A DNA stretch of 64,000 nt from Filosporella fistucella (lineage: Eukaryota; Ascomycota; Leotiomycetes; Helotiales). A program made the translations under genes and the position numbers. The notes beneath the pieces are model-generated. The model made no database searches, had not been told where the DNA came from, and saw only the letters and a program-made list of their open reading frames with translations. Positions within the stretch are counted from its first letter, which is position 1; every line of letters starts with the position of its first letter. Where the stretch lies: contig JAQJZZ010000004.1 in assembly GCA_030077755.1 (NCBI GenBank), positions 1,550,001 to 1,614,000 of the forward strand, in the 5' to 3' direction. Shown piece by piece: positions 1 through 12,222 of the stretch.

Positions 1-574
1 GGGGCTGTCATGTGATCAACCTGCTGAACGGCTCTCCCTCTTGTCGTTATCCCGCCTCTGTTCACTCCCTTTTACATAGCACCCATCTCAATTTCTATGT
101 GATATGTACCACGAGTGTGAGAAGTATAAGTCTCAGGACTATTTGAGCCTCCATATTCTACAACAAGCACAAAACTCCCCTAAGCTTCCTGATGAAGCTA
201 GTGATTGGAGCATGCTGAAGATTTTCCGGTGAAAGCAAAATTTCAATGTTGCTTTGTGCAATTTTTCCAGTTGAATATTACTGCGCCTCACACGAGAACT
301 TGATATTATTGTGATTTAGTGCTTACTTTTGTTCAAGCCAATCAATTACGTTGATTCCCCCTAATTTAACTTAAAGTCACAAGTTTGTCGTCATGGCTAT
401 ATAATTAGCGCGCTGTTGCAGGCAACCAGAATATGTCAATCCTACTTGTAGGTCAATCTACCTGCTTCCAATACACACAGACAAACGCTTTATAACCATT
501 CCTTTACTCTATAACTCGCTTCACGGAAATTTAATCTTCTGCATTGGCTCCCAGCAGACGGCATTACAAACCGA
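1..574. other. 5' flank of the MFS efflux gene, no gene seen
   Basis: AT-rich intergenic DNA upstream of the first transporter. No coding stretch with sensible fungal composition, tRNA or repeat was seen. The last 200 bases presumably hold the transporter promoter and 5' UTR, but no specific binding site can be supported. Confidence 0.5.
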
Positions 575-2226
575 ATGGCTGAGATCACAACGGAGGTTTC
601 GGCTCGGCCTGGACAACCGCAAGACACACTTGAGATAGAGGAGCCTGCATTACCTCCACAGGAAGATGACGATGCCGACTATCCTTCCGGGATGAAGTTG
701 TGGATGTCAGTTGCTTCCATATCTTTAGTTTCGGTTCTACATGGATTGGATCTCACTATCGTCGCTGCGACCATACCAAGTCTAAGCAATCAATTCAAGA
801 CGGTTGAAGACATTGGATGGTACTCTTCGGCATACTCGGTCATGGCAGCAAGTTTCGGGTTTTTTTTCGGCAAGCTATACAGTATTGTCTCACCAAAGAA
901 GCTGTTTATTACTGCTTTGGCTGTATTTGTACTCGGCTCTCTTCTTTGCACCATCGCTCCAACTTCGTGGGCCTTTATCCTCGGCCGTGCCGTTGCTGGC
1001 GTTGGAATCTCCGGAATAATGTCAGGCTCAGTGACCATTTTGACCATGTTGTTTCCGAGGAGTAAGAGAGCGTTTTGGACTACGCTTGTGGGTTCAACCC
1101 AGTTGGTTGGCATTGTTGCCGCACCTGTGGTCGGCGGTGGATTGATCGACTGGGTTGGTTGGCGAGGCTGTTTCGGTATCAATCTTCCACTTGGTGCTCT
1201 AGCTTTCGTTTCGCTCTTCTATGGCTTGCAGAATTCCCCGAGAGAGGTGGTTTGGAAAGATGTTGTGAAAGATTTTGATATCTTGGGAACTATCCTTATG
1301 ATTCCAAGTATCACATGCTTGATACTTGCTCTTCAGTGGGGTGGTATACGGTATGGCTGGAACAACGTTAGGATTATTGTGCTTTTTGTTTTGTTTGCAC
1401 TGTTGATTATTGCTTTTGCATGGCGGCAATATAGATTGCAAGAGAAAGGGATTCTTCCGCCACGTATCATAAAGATGCGGAGTGTCCTCGCCGGCACATG
1501 GTTCTCTGGGTGTGCCAACGGCACTCTCGCCGTGACGGAGTACTTTATTACTATATATTTTCAAGGGGTCAAGGGTTATACTGCCACCCATTCCGGTGTC
1601 CTGCTCCTCCCGATGCTCATTGGTATCTTGGTGGGTTCACTTTGCGGAGGTCTTGGAACCGCGCGTTTTGGCTATTATAACCGTACGAGTTTCCTGAATT
1701 TTTTCCGTTCGCAATGCTAATCACAACAGCCTTCATGATTGCAACAACTGTTCTGGCCCCTATCGCTTCTGGATTGATAACAACAATCGGCCTAGACGAC
1801 GCTCCAGTGAAGGCCTCGTGTCTCCTGGGCTTTCTTGGAATTGCGGTAGGCCTGGGAATACAGTCCCCAATCATAGCACTACAAGCTTTAATGAACATTC
1901 GCGACCTTCCAATAGGTATGGCCATCTTGGGTTTTGGTGGTACTATGGGTAATGCCATTTGGATCGTTGTCTCCACGGCATTATTCCAAAATCGCCTAAT
2001 CGCCGAGGTATCCAGCTATAGCCCTTCTACAAACGCAACATCATTGCTCAATGTTGGACTATCTGACATACGGGACATTGTTGGAGATGAACGTTTGAGA
2101 GACATTTTGTTGGGCTATGATGAAGCTGTCACTCAGACTCTCTATGTGCCAGTTGCGTTGACAGTGGCGACTCTTATAAGCAGCATTTTTATGGAGTGGC
2201 ATTCTGTAAAAAAGAAGCGAGAGTAA
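575..2226 (+). CDS. MFS drug/toxin efflux transporter, DHA2 (14-TM) type
   Basis: Exons 575-1682 and 1730-2226, 534 residues. The 47-nt intron has donor GTACGA, a CTAAT branch site and acceptor ACAACAG; splicing gives the motif GYYNPFMIATT, typical of this family. A polar, acidic 45-residue N-terminus precedes the first membrane helix, which carries LDLTIVAATIPSL; the antiporter motif C region (GSTQLVGIVAAPVVGG) and the WRGCFGINLP motif follow. These identify a proton-coupled plasma-membrane exporter of the DHA2 family, which exports toxins, drugs or secondary metabolites. The ATG at 575 is the first in frame and is followed by a normal cytosolic tail. No biosynthetic gene lies beside it, so the substrate is unknown. 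Read without splicing the gene would look frameshifted, which it is not. Confidence 0.88.
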
Positions 2227-3706
2227 AAAATTTGATCGTACAGCTTTTTCATCTTGCAAAAAGTCCACCGGCTGGCAAAGAGGGAAGGACGCTGAAGAAA
2301 AAAACACTGAAGCTAAGAAAAGACGTCTATGCTGCTTGTGAGTCTCACGCTTCAGTAGAAATGTATTTTTGCTGAGCAGATAAATTAAGAGTTGCCCGGT
2401 TTTATCCCGAATGCCGATTTTTGATTGTTGCTATCACTTCAAAAGTTTGTACAAGGTACTAGATGGGTGGCCTTCCAAATACGGCACAAGCTCGGCTATC
2501 GCCTCCTTAAATATCACGAGGAGATGCGCCAGAAAAAGGCCAAAATTTTTTTTAAAAATTTATAAGCCAGTTCCCCACAGACCTTCAGCGCAGAGGGGTT
2601 CTAGCCCTCCGAGCCTTAGTACAAACTCCTGTTTTGAGCTGATTCCCGGGAGACAGTTGCAAAGATCATTGAATTTCAAAGTCATCGGATTTAAATACCG
2701 TCGGGCCACTTCTCGGGGGTGAGGGATTAGGGAAATATTTAGATATATAGATAGAGTCTTGTGGCTAATTAGGGTTTCAAGTTTCACGTGGCACACTTCT
2801 CGACCCAAAATCAAATTCATAGCGATGATCAGCTGCAGATTGTGGCTTCGACACAAAGCCTTTGTTCATACTCATGGCTTGGTTGAATGGTTGAATCCGA
2901 TAGGTACATGAGTCGAAGATCTCCTAAGTCAAAATGCTTCTTTGCGAGATTGAGTCGGACAAGTATGACTTGGTACTCTTTTTCACTTGTTTAGGTGCAT
3001 CTTTTCGGAATTTCCGAGAAGCTATGGTGAGCAACTATAATCTCATCACCACCTTATATTGACTTTCTGCGCGCTCTTCTTCTTCCACTTTTTGGATGGA
3101 CCTTCAAGCATTGCACTATGCTAAATAAATTGACTGTAAGATCTAGTTAGCCATAGCAGTAGAGCTGAGCTCAATGGGGCACAAGGCTAGATAGGCTCTT
3201 ATTCTCTGTGTCCAACACACACCATTCACTCCTCAATTTCGCAGAATATTGAGCATCCTGGCCCAGACTATGAGGTATGATTGTTTGGATCTAGCCTCTT
3301 GAGAGTGAGTCTTATATCATACAATTTCAGAGATCAGTTGCATCGCCACCCCTGCCTGTGTCCTTGAGCAGCTGACTCTGAATGAAACTTCTTAATTTCT
3401 TTGAAGCTATGTGGCTGCGCCATACTCACAGGTTACAATTTGTCTACTATCGTTAGGCTGAGGGGACCGTAGGTTTGGGAAATAGCAATAAGTGAGCAAG
3501 TTTAAGTACATATTTCAGGTAGAAAAGCGGGCTTCTCTGGAGGTCGGGAATGTTTTGGAAAATTTACTTAAAGTTCTTAGATTGACAAAGAGATATATCA
3601 TAAACAGTACTCGAGTTCTGAACCTTAATGAACGCTATATATTATCTTATATTGGAAGGAGTATTGTCAATTCTTAAACAAAGGGTCTGGCTCTCATCTT
3701 GGCTGA
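2227..3706. other. AT-rich gene-poor spacer
   Basis: About 1.5 kb with only short, low-quality open frames on both strands. No protein family, tRNA or clean terminal repeats were recognised. It may contain degraded repeat sequence, but nothing specific can be claimed. Confidence 0.45.
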
Positions 3707-5280
3707 CTATCTAGGCAGGAAAGATTGTAACTTAAGCCCACACATACCATCCTCCAGAGACTCGATCGATGCTTCGATCAAGTCCTTGATCCCGTGGCCA
3801 TCACAACTGCTCGTTTCATAGTAGTAACTTTTATTTGCCGGACTTCCGTTATCCAAAACCTTCATTTCTCGAATCTCTGTTGCTAGCTTCTTGAATGTCA
3901 CGCCTGCATACGGACTGGTCGGCTGTTGAATGATTTCGATTGCCGCTGAGCTCTTCAGGAGCGATCCAAGCAAAAGGCAATCACAGGAAAACAAACCTCG
4001 ACGGCAAAATACTTTCGGTGCGGAGTATTTCGCGATTAGATCGTGTATAGTCTGTATTGCGGCCTTAATGCTAGAAAGGCGCTTTTGCTGAATAGTTCCT
4101 TGCATACTATCAATATATTTGTTCGGCGAATTTTGATTATCACTCACCGATTATAGACGCTGGGAGAAGAAATCCGTTTTCTACTTCGCTGTCCAAGCTA
4201 TGATCACTCTCTCGTTCAAGGATTTGAGACATCTTTTGGAAACCATCTTCTTTTTGAAACACCCAAAAGATGAATAGCCACGAGAGTACTTCTGACTTTG
4301 GCTCATAAGTTTTTGGGAGGGGTTTTCGTCCTAATTTTTCTATCCAAGTGTTCGAAAAATGCTCCACAGCTTCGTGCATCTTCCGGTGATTGACCACAGA
4401 TGCAATCCTACTTAGCATTCCCAAACTCACCTCTTGAGGGACTTTCCTCGTTAGTCCATGGATGACGTACAGCAATATGATCATTGTATCTGGATCCTCA
4501 TCATCTAACGGGATCACAACATTGCCTTCTGTTCGAAGCTTTCGGCCCTCAGGAAAACTATCAGAGCCTAAGCTCGTACGAAAAGTGGCCGATGCGAGGA
4601 TTAGATGCTTTGATGAAACCCTCATGTGAACCTTCTGGGAGAACGGCTTCACCGGCCAGCTTGAAGCTGAGCCGGAACTATGAGAGCTCGCGGGCCTTCG
4701 AGCATCAATGCCGAGCTCACTTCCAGTGTTGTGATCTGTTGTATCAAGCTCAGGCGAACCAAGCTTTGGTACATCGGGGGATTCATATGCAAAAGGCTCA
4801 GCGGGAAGCCAATGTTGTGTACGTTCTTCAGAAGCAGTTTCTTCGAGGATAGCTTCTTCGTAGGGAGCTTCTTCTTCTTCTTCAAGGATAACTTCTTTTG
4901 GTTTCTTCTTCTGCGTCTTTTTCTTCATAAATAGCTTCTTTTTCTTCAAAGATAGCTTTTTTTCCCGGTATGATTCTTCTTCGTCGTCGGCGGCTTCATC
5001 TAAGGCAGGCTTTTCGGGAAGCGGTTCGTCGAGAAAAGATTGTTGCCCTTCAACGCGTTGTGAACTGGCTCTGCACTTGACAGCAGCTTCACCTGAATGA
5101 TGGTCAGGTTGCTCTTTCTAGCCTCCCAGTGTACATACTGTGAATCTCATCTCCATTTACATGTTCTTCATTAATCTCCGGCGGATGACGCTTAAGTATT
5201 AAAAGCACATCGCCCCATGGATCAAAAATGTAATGCTCCGTTTCAATCTTCGGCCATGTTGGAGGCCAAGATTCGTCCAT
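3707..5280 (-). CDS. BTB/POZ-like fungal protein with an internal Lys/Glu repeat tract
   Basis: Exons (minus strand) 5280-5139, 5092-4148 and 4098-3707; 492 residues. Intron 1 (46 nt) has donor GTATGT, branch CTGAC and acceptor TTCAG. Intron 2 (49 nt) has donor GTGAGT and a less usual CAAG acceptor, chosen because only it keeps the frame. The N-terminus contains FDPWGDVLLIL, the strand that opens fungal BTB-like domains; the rest of the fold resumes near residue 190 (VHMRVSSKHLILASATF) and runs to about 330. Between them lies a long insertion including a charged tract at about residues 86-132, first Lys-rich then Glu-rich. Such proteins are poorly characterised; a protein-interaction role is inferred only from the fold. 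The start at 5280 depends on the first intron call. Confidence 0.7.
4838..4976 (-). repeat. Degenerate coding repeat read in two frames (Lys-rich then Glu-rich)
   Basis: Imperfect short repeats built around GAAGAAAAAGAAGCTAT-like units inside the BTB-like gene. In the gene frame the upstream half reads as Lys-rich and the downstream half as Glu-rich (EEAPYEEAILEE). Shifting the upstream half by one base gives the same acidic EAI(F/Y)EE type of repeat, so the units are related but sit in different frames. Confidence 0.6.
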
Positions 5281-6791
5281 ATTGGGGCGATAAAATGATG
5301 CCAGATGTTGTTAAATTCGAACCGACTCAAGGAGTGTAGGAGGTTGATATGCTGTCAACTGATCATAGATGGTGGAATAGTTTTGCTACCGATGGTAAAA
5401 GGTTATCAAAGGATCCGTTTGTCGGTGAGAGAAGCTCATGCGAGTTGTCGACAGCTCTGTTGGTTCGCCCAAAAGAGCTTCTCGTTACAAAACTCCAACC
5501 ATTCAAATCGCTTCACTTCTGCACTCCAACGCACACATACATATGAACGTCTCAAGACATCAGTTGACACGTATCAGAAGATATGAAGCATGCCCATTTC
5601 GTTTCGTATGGAAAAATCAAAAGAAATGATGTGTTGATCGACAGAAATGACATGAAATCAAAATACTATAACTTTTATGTTCCAATCTTCCCTCCCCCAT
5701 ACCTAGAAACGTACACCTACGTTCCCGAAAATCCCCATCATCTTGTGGCTGAAGCCGTCATCCGTTTCCATAGGCAGTGGGACCCAATTCGAATCCGAGT
5801 TCCCGCATCATGAAATAACAGAAGAGACACCCAACACAGCTATACACTTCCTATCTTCTCCTAGCGTGTTTCCACTCCCAAGTCTATCATGAAATTCACG
5901 TGCCTCTAAAGTCGTGACACCCCCTCCTTTCGGACAATCATCTGCCCAAAGTCCGACCCCAGTATTCTGTTCCATCAGGATTGAAAGACCACACCATAAT
6001 ACGACGAAAGGGAGGAAAATACAATATAGATAAGATCTATGACATCACCGCATTTGCTTCTGTATCATATCCATCTCTTCGCAATTCTATATGTCATAGC
6101 TCAATCATATTTCATGCAATGCAGAATCCGATAATCACTAAGCGAATCCGAAACAACCTCCTTTTGGTCTCGCTTTCGCTTCCCGAGATGCGGAGCATGC
6201 TTGTTCATGATAAAATTTCCTTACAATTACCGCTTGGAGCGTAGTTTCCTGTCGATTTCTGAATCTGATAATCATTGCGTCCTCGCAATCGCTAGCTTCG
6301 TCTTGGGCAATGCGAAGATATGCCTGTGGATTTTAGCGTATCTCGTTGTTGCTATCAAGGGTTTTAGATCGTGTTGAGATGATAGGCCAAATCAAAGCTT
6401 GTTCACTTTCAGCCTCATTTTCGTCCCAAGTGATTTCGTACAGGTAATGTATCAAGCGAAATGAGATACGATTCGTGGCTAGCGTCGATTCTGGAGGGCA
6501 AGAAACAGTCCGAGGTGGCTTGAGAAAATGGCAGCATGATCGAATTGAGACATCATGAATTCGTCTATAATAGACAGAGGCTTGAGCATAGTCGAGGATT
6601 TAAATATCCATATTCAACCACTTCCCACAACCTTTACTTCTCAGGAACGTTTCATAATTTCAAGCTTTCATCATCACCTCACCAGATTATTAGACAGAAA
6701 GCCCTCTCCTCGCTCACAGATATTTTCTAAAACAAAATTTGCTTACTTTGATCCTTCTCACGGAGTTGCCCAACCTTCATTGGCACTCACG
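5281..6791. other. Intergenic, divergent promoters, no gene seen
   Basis: About 1.5 kb between the divergent BTB-like and MDR oxidoreductase genes. Open frames here are short and compositionally unlike coding sequence. An ATG at 6555 is in frame with the downstream oxidoreductase, but the extra residues look like 5' UTR rather than protein. Confidence 0.5.
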
Positions 6792-7994
6792 ATGCCCTCA
6801 AATAAAGCGGCTTTCTTGACTGCCAAAAACACGCCACTCAAAGTCTCAGATGCACCATATCCTACACCAGGTGCAAATGAGATACTCATTCAAAATGGCG
6901 CGATAGCCATAAACCCATTGTAAGTCCAAACTTTATTGAGATGTCGTACAGCGTCCTCTTCTCCACCAAAAATTACGCCAGAAACATGTTATCAAATATA
7001 CTGACAGGGTTCCAGTGACCACATCATCCAAGCCGCTCCAGGTCTTGTAGCCCCCTGGATGACCCTTCCATATGTCCTCGGCACCGATGTCTCTGGGACA
7101 GTAATCTCAATTGGTTCTAGTATCTCCCGCTTCAAACCCGGAGATCGAGTTGTAGGGCAAGCGTGTGGTCTTATTAAACAGGCAGGCAAAGCCTCCGAAA
7201 GCGGTTTTCAGCTGTACACCATCTTGAGACCAGACATGACATCCAAACTCCCCAACCATATTAGTTTCGAAGAGGCATGTGTCCTGCCCCTCGCGCTTTC
7301 GACTGCAGCTGGGGCTTTATTCCGGAAAGATACGTTAGCGATGCCCTATCCAACCAAGAACCCAATGGACTCTGGTAAAACGGTGTTGATCTGGGGAGGT
7401 TCGACGAGTGTGGGCTGTAACGCAATTCAATTAGCCGTTGCCGCTGGGTATGAAGTGATCTCGACAGCGTCTCCAAAGAACCATGCCCTCCTCAAGAAAA
7501 TGGGCGCTGCTCAAGTATTCGATTACAAAAGCGCGACGGTAGTGCCAGATATTATAGCTGCGATGAAAGGAAAAATATGTGCTGGAGCGGTGAGCATAGG
7601 ACCTGGCTCTTTCAAAAAATGCATCGATATCGTGGCTGCGAGCAACGGAAACAAATTCATCACCCAAATATCCGCCGAGATACCACTCAATTTCCCAACA
7701 AGTACGCTAGGCATGGTCGGGTTCGTATCGAACATGGTATATATGACCAGCACCGCCAAAGCTAAGCAGGTATTCAAAGGAGTGAGTGCCAAGTTTGCAG
7801 ATGCGGGAGACATTATGGATACAGAGATTGCAAGAAAAGTGTACGCTGAATTTCTACCCAGTGCGTTAGAGGAAGGACGGTTCGTTACTGCTCCGTCACC
7901 TCAAATTGTTGGAAGGGGGTTGGAGTATTGTCAGGAAGGGATGGATATGTGTAAGAAAGGGGTGTCGGCTAAGAAACTAGTGGTAAGCCTTTGA
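6792..7994 (+). CDS. Zinc-independent MDR oxidoreductase (enoyl reductase/quinone oxidoreductase-like)
   Basis: Exons 6792-6919 and 7016-7994, 368 residues. The 96-nt intron uses donor GTAAGT; of the two nearby acceptors only TTCCAG keeps the frame and yields INPFDHIIQ, the usual text after the first exon in this family. The N-terminal GroES-like domain contains YVLGTDVSGTV and FKPGDRVVG. The Rossmann part has WGGSTSVGCNAIQLA, the NADP-binding loop of ToxD-like and trans-enoyl-reductase-like enzymes. The catalytic and structural zinc cysteines of true alcohol dehydrogenases are absent. Relatives work as stand-alone reductases or partners of polyketide synthases; no such partner is nearby, so the substrate is unknown. 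The start is the ATG of MPSNKAAF, matching family N-termini. Confidence 0.82.
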
Positions 7995-8851
7995 GGCTGT
8001 ATAATCTGTAGGGATACGGAGAATCGGGGGTTGTAGAATAATACCTCTAAGCATCGACTTCCACTGATACCAAAGTCAGTGTGTTCTGACCTCGTCTGTT
8101 ATGGGAATGAAAATGGAAGAAACTGCCCGAAAAAATCACTGAAAACCCTCCTCCCTCCATCCCAAGAAACTCTACCCATCAAACAAGAAATGCAAAAACT
8201 TCGGTCATCCGAAATGGGTGCTATAGGGAACTGTCCGAACCAGTTTTTTGAAGATAAACCCTAATCATCAATTCCATAAGTCCCTGTGCTGTAGTTCCTA
8301 CCTAGTGTAAGTAGAATACCATCCTCATACTCCAAAGAATGCGTGTGTGGGGAGTCCCCAACAGCAGGAACTGTTATCGGCGCCTATAAGCATGGTTTTC
8401 AGCTTCCAAGCGAGAAGTATGATATAAGTGACAGGGAGGGGTAAGAGTAGTGTTGTGTTGATATGTGGTAGCGATTGAATACGGTTTTGGCCATGAGGTA
8501 TTGATTCAAAATCGCCTGAAGTATTGATGGTCCAGGTAGGAGAGAACGATCGTGACAATTCAACACTGGCGGATGAAGTCAGAGTCAGCCCTTGAACTTA
8601 TGGATCATATACATGATCAGAAAGCGATGACTTGTACAAGCAGAATATAAGCGTAAATAAAGATTGTCACATCGTAAAACGACCTTAGCGAGTATTGTCT
8701 CATTGATCAAATAATAGCAGAAAGATAGCAGAGAATAAGCAGAGAAAAATTCATCATTGAAAAGTGAATTGTAATGCCAAATGCATGATCTGATGCATTC
8801 CCGGCTGGAAAGAAAACCAACGCCTTTCTTACTCCGAACACCTGCCCCTCG
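7995..8851. other. Intergenic, no gene seen
   Basis: Spacer between the oxidoreductase stop and the fold-back repeats. AT-rich, with no coding signal on either strand that could be supported. Confidence 0.5.
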
Positions 8852-9050
8852 GAGCCAAGCTTCATATTCGGCTACAGATATTAAAGTTCATTCTTCGACT
8901 GTATTGAACTTTAATATCTGCGGCCAATTACTGAAACTTGGCTCAATACCTGCGGAGCCAAATTTCAATATCCGCTACAAAACCCAAAGTTCAATATAGC
9001 CATCCCCTTATTGAACTTTAGATTCTGTAGCGAATATTGAAACTTGGCTC
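8852..9050. repeat. Two tandem fold-back (inverted) repeats, MITE-like
   Basis: A unit of about 42 nt beginning GAGCCAAG and ending near AAAGTTCAATA occurs four times in alternating orientation: 8852-8892, about 8903-8944 (inverted), 8955-8995 and 9009-9050 (inverted). Each neighbouring pair can form a hairpin with a short loop (about 10-13 nt). The arms of the second hairpin match better than those of the first. The outer ends read GAGCC...GGCTC. It ends six bases before the stop codon of the Sro7-like gene, so it must lie in or next to that gene's 3' UTR. It could be a small non-autonomous transposon pair or a tandemly duplicated hairpin; no target-site duplication was established. Confidence 0.7.
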
Positions 9051-9056
9051 ACAATT

Positions 9057-12000
9057 CTAGAACCATTTCCCAGTCATACCCCCGAGAATCATATTGCGCT
9101 TCTGTTTCGAAACAAATTTGTTCACATCATCTGCCCAGCCAGCAGAATTTTCTTGCATCTTATCCATGCTATCACCCATGATATTGAGCTTCTCTGTTCT
9201 CTCATTCAGTTGCCTTGTCATATAATCTCCCCACCCTTCGGTCGATTGCGTTCCAGGAGCACGACTGGATCCCACACCGCCAGAACGTGCGAGGCGATCT
9301 TCTTCGGCAGCGGCGGCCAGCATACGCTTACTTGGAGGCCTGTCCGGTCCACCGATCAGGAGATCCAGGTCAGTGGGACTGACATACTGAGTCCCAGCAA
9401 TCCATTGAAGATTCGATATTGTAGGTCGAGGAGGAATGATAGCTTCAGGGTTGAAAAGTTTGTCTTGTGATTTGGGAAGCGGCACTCCGGTTCCCCAGGC
9501 CTGTAGCATGGCGATTTCTGAAGGCCCTGTCCAACCAAATATGTCACCTGATGGAGTGACTATGGCACTCGTAGACCTGGTTTTGTCCAACATGCTGACT
9601 TTGGATACACCGAGTTCTTTCAGGGCTGGAAGTGAGTATGCTCGAGTGGTTCCATCTCCAAAGAGCCCGACTAGTGCATAACCACGGTCTTCGAAACTAG
9701 TGACATTTGCAGCATCACACAAGAAATCATCCCATGTTTTATGGGCACCTTTGGCCGTTGCCGGTTTAAAGATCCGGGCTTCAGTTTGAGTGACTAGGAT
9801 CGTTAGTATTAGGACGAACTTAAGAACTGATCCTTCTATCGTTGCCTCTCTCATCTGACCACACTTTCTCCCGGCCGAAGTCAAGACGAGAATGGACGCA
9901 AAAGATTGCGACTTACCGACTACCAATGTCCCATGAGTCTGTTGGCCACTTCTTAGTCCGGCAACGGATGCACCTGTCGCTGAAGCTGGCTTGCCCGTAT
10001 CTGTGACAATAGGATTGATTGAAATAACCTTGTCTGCGAGAGTCGTTACGCCCACAAGCTGAGCCGTATACCTCCCATCAGCTTGAGGTAGGATTTTGAA
10101 AGTAGCAACTTTGCCAAGATTAGTTCCCACAAAACACGCAATACTTGAATAATTGTCTCCCTCAAGAGTCATGACTCCAAATTCCATGACAACTGCCCAG
10201 TCAGGCTTGCCAGACGACTGGCTGCTACCTTTCTTCATGAAACTGCTCCTCTTTTCGCCCTTGCTGAATTCAGCCACAGAGGCTGTGAAAATAACTGCAG
10301 GACCTCTCAGATCGACGATTGAAACAAAGCCAGCTTCAGAACCAACAGCAACAAATCCGACATCAGAAATTTTGACTGCTGTAATTGGTCCCTTGGCCAT
10401 ATCGTAGAGAACAAATGGCTGAAGGCCTTCCTTCAAAGTAGGCTCTGTGCGGGTGGATATATCTGTGATTCCTCCTTGCACTGTTGGTGTGGGCTGTGAC
10501 GCTTCTCTCCCAAAAAGCTTGTTGCCCCCCCAGCGGTAAATAACTACCTCTCCCGTGGCTGTTCCAACTGCAAACTCTCCCGTACTGCTTCCCATGCTTA
10601 GGGTTGTGATATGAACATCATCAAATCTTTCGAGAGCTCTTGCAATATCTACTTGCAATACACTGCTGTTTTCCAGCTCATCATCATGACCAGCATCCCA
10701 TATTCTTACCGTGCCATCGCCGTGAGCCATTTGAACGATATTTCGAGCTTCGTATCTTCTCATATGCTTCACAGCCTCCGCACCACCACGTACTAATTGA
10801 GGTCCTTGTTGTCGATTCTCAGTCATCCCTAGCCAGCGTATGCGCTCTACTGGAGCAACAGCCATGGATGTCACGAACGGATGAACAAAGGTAATTGAGG
10901 GATGTAATTGATTGGTGGGTGAGATTGGGTATCCAGTAGGAAAGCTCAAAGTTACAAGCTCTCCGGAGGTTAGGAGAGCGATAATAGCAATTGGGTCTTG
11001 AGCGCCAGCAAAATGAGGTGAAGCACGCGGGATCAAGCAGAAATCAACAATTTCAGCGCCAGGCGGCGTGGGAAGGAGATGCTGACGCTTAGCTTCAAAG
11101 TGATCGGTGAGAATTTGCCAGGTTGATGTCGCATACACTGGACTGGGACCTAATTCAAGGAATGTTAAGCCTTTTTGTGGAATTGTGGTTGCGACACCCC
11201 CCGCAACGAGAATTCCTGTGTCATCAGGGTTCTCTTTACAACACCATGCGATGCGAGAAAAAGGTTCCTTGAGAGCGAAGGTCCCGGCAGTATTTCCAAA
11301 TCCTGTGTGTTTATTCCCAGGCTTATCAACATGAGTATCAATGAGGGTTCTGGCCATTATCAAACGTCCATCCTTGGGATCCCAGAAAACAAGCGTGGAG
11401 TCATCATATGCAGTACCAATGAAGGTACCAGTTGGATGCCAGAAGACTTGTGTCAACTTTGGTTTCCGGACAGTATCCCCTGATAAGGGGTCTGCATTAC
11501 CTCCCGGCGCTCCTGCAGGTACTTCATACTGGAAGAATTTTATGGCCTTGTTCTGTTTGAACGAATATATCACTGCTCCTTCAGGATAGCCTATCAAAAG
11601 CTGGCCAATGTCCCGGGGATGTAATTGCATAGAGATAATAGCGACCAATCTAGCTCTTGGGTTTCGTTCATGCCAGAAATTTGGTAGACGTAAGGGAGCC
11701 AGCTTTTCTCTATCCAAATCATATGCAATAATGTCTCCATTTTGTAGCCCTATCAGAGCCCAGTCAAGCATAGGGTCTGTGACCAGAGCGGTGACAATTC
11801 CTGGAGGAGCATAGCTAGCCACCTTCTTTCCGAGAGCCAAATCCCATATTATGATTTCGTTCTTCGAATCGAGGCTTACAATGCGATCGGCGCAAAATTG
11901 GAGGGTCTTCACGGATGCTCGGCGGGGTAATGTGAACACTGCCTGGACTCGCGCTTGGCCAAAGATGTATATTTGACCACTGCCGAAGGTCGTCTCGTTT

Positions 12001-12222
12001 GTGCCTATTGCGAGAAGGGATTGAATAGGATCGTACGCTAGTGATCTGTTGAGAAAGGAGGGTCAGCAAGTCTAAGGGCACTATTTCCACGTACCTCACT
12101 CACCCAATTTGGGAGTTAATGCCATATCTTGCTTGATCGTCAAGCGCAAACAATTCCGGGAGAATTCCTGCAGATAGATCATTTTGAATACCAGCTTGCT
12201 TGCCGCGTAGAAAGCCTGCCAT
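9057..12222 (-). CDS. sro7: Lgl/Sro7/tomosyn family WD40 exocytosis regulator
   Basis: Exons (minus) 12222-12104, 12045-9917 and 9793-9057; 994 residues. The N-terminus MAGFLRGKQAG, the following FALDDQARYGINSQIGSLAYDP and the long WD40 region are diagnostic of the lethal-giant-larvae/Sro7 family, which binds SNAREs and Rab GTPases to control secretory-vesicle fusion and polarity. The last 60 residues (NERTEKLNIMGDSMDKMQEN and KFVSKQKRNM) form a VAMP-like R-SNARE coiled coil, as in tomosyn. The 58-nt first intron has donor GTGAGT and acceptor CAACAG. A second intron at 9794-9916 is 123 nt, in frame and stop-free; removing it gives the family text TLVVVTQTEARIFKP, retaining it adds 41 residues with no family resemblance. 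The gene is complete. Confidence 0.88.

Noticed and set aside
1683..1729. Apparent frameshift in the DHA2 transporter
   Set aside because: A 47-nt intron with donor, branch site and acceptor removes it and restores the family motif GYYNPFMIA.
6555..6791. N-terminal extension of the MDR oxidoreductase from an upstream ATG
   Set aside because: The extra 79 residues are unlike any MDR N-terminus and not a convincing targeting peptide; the ATG at 6792 fits the family.
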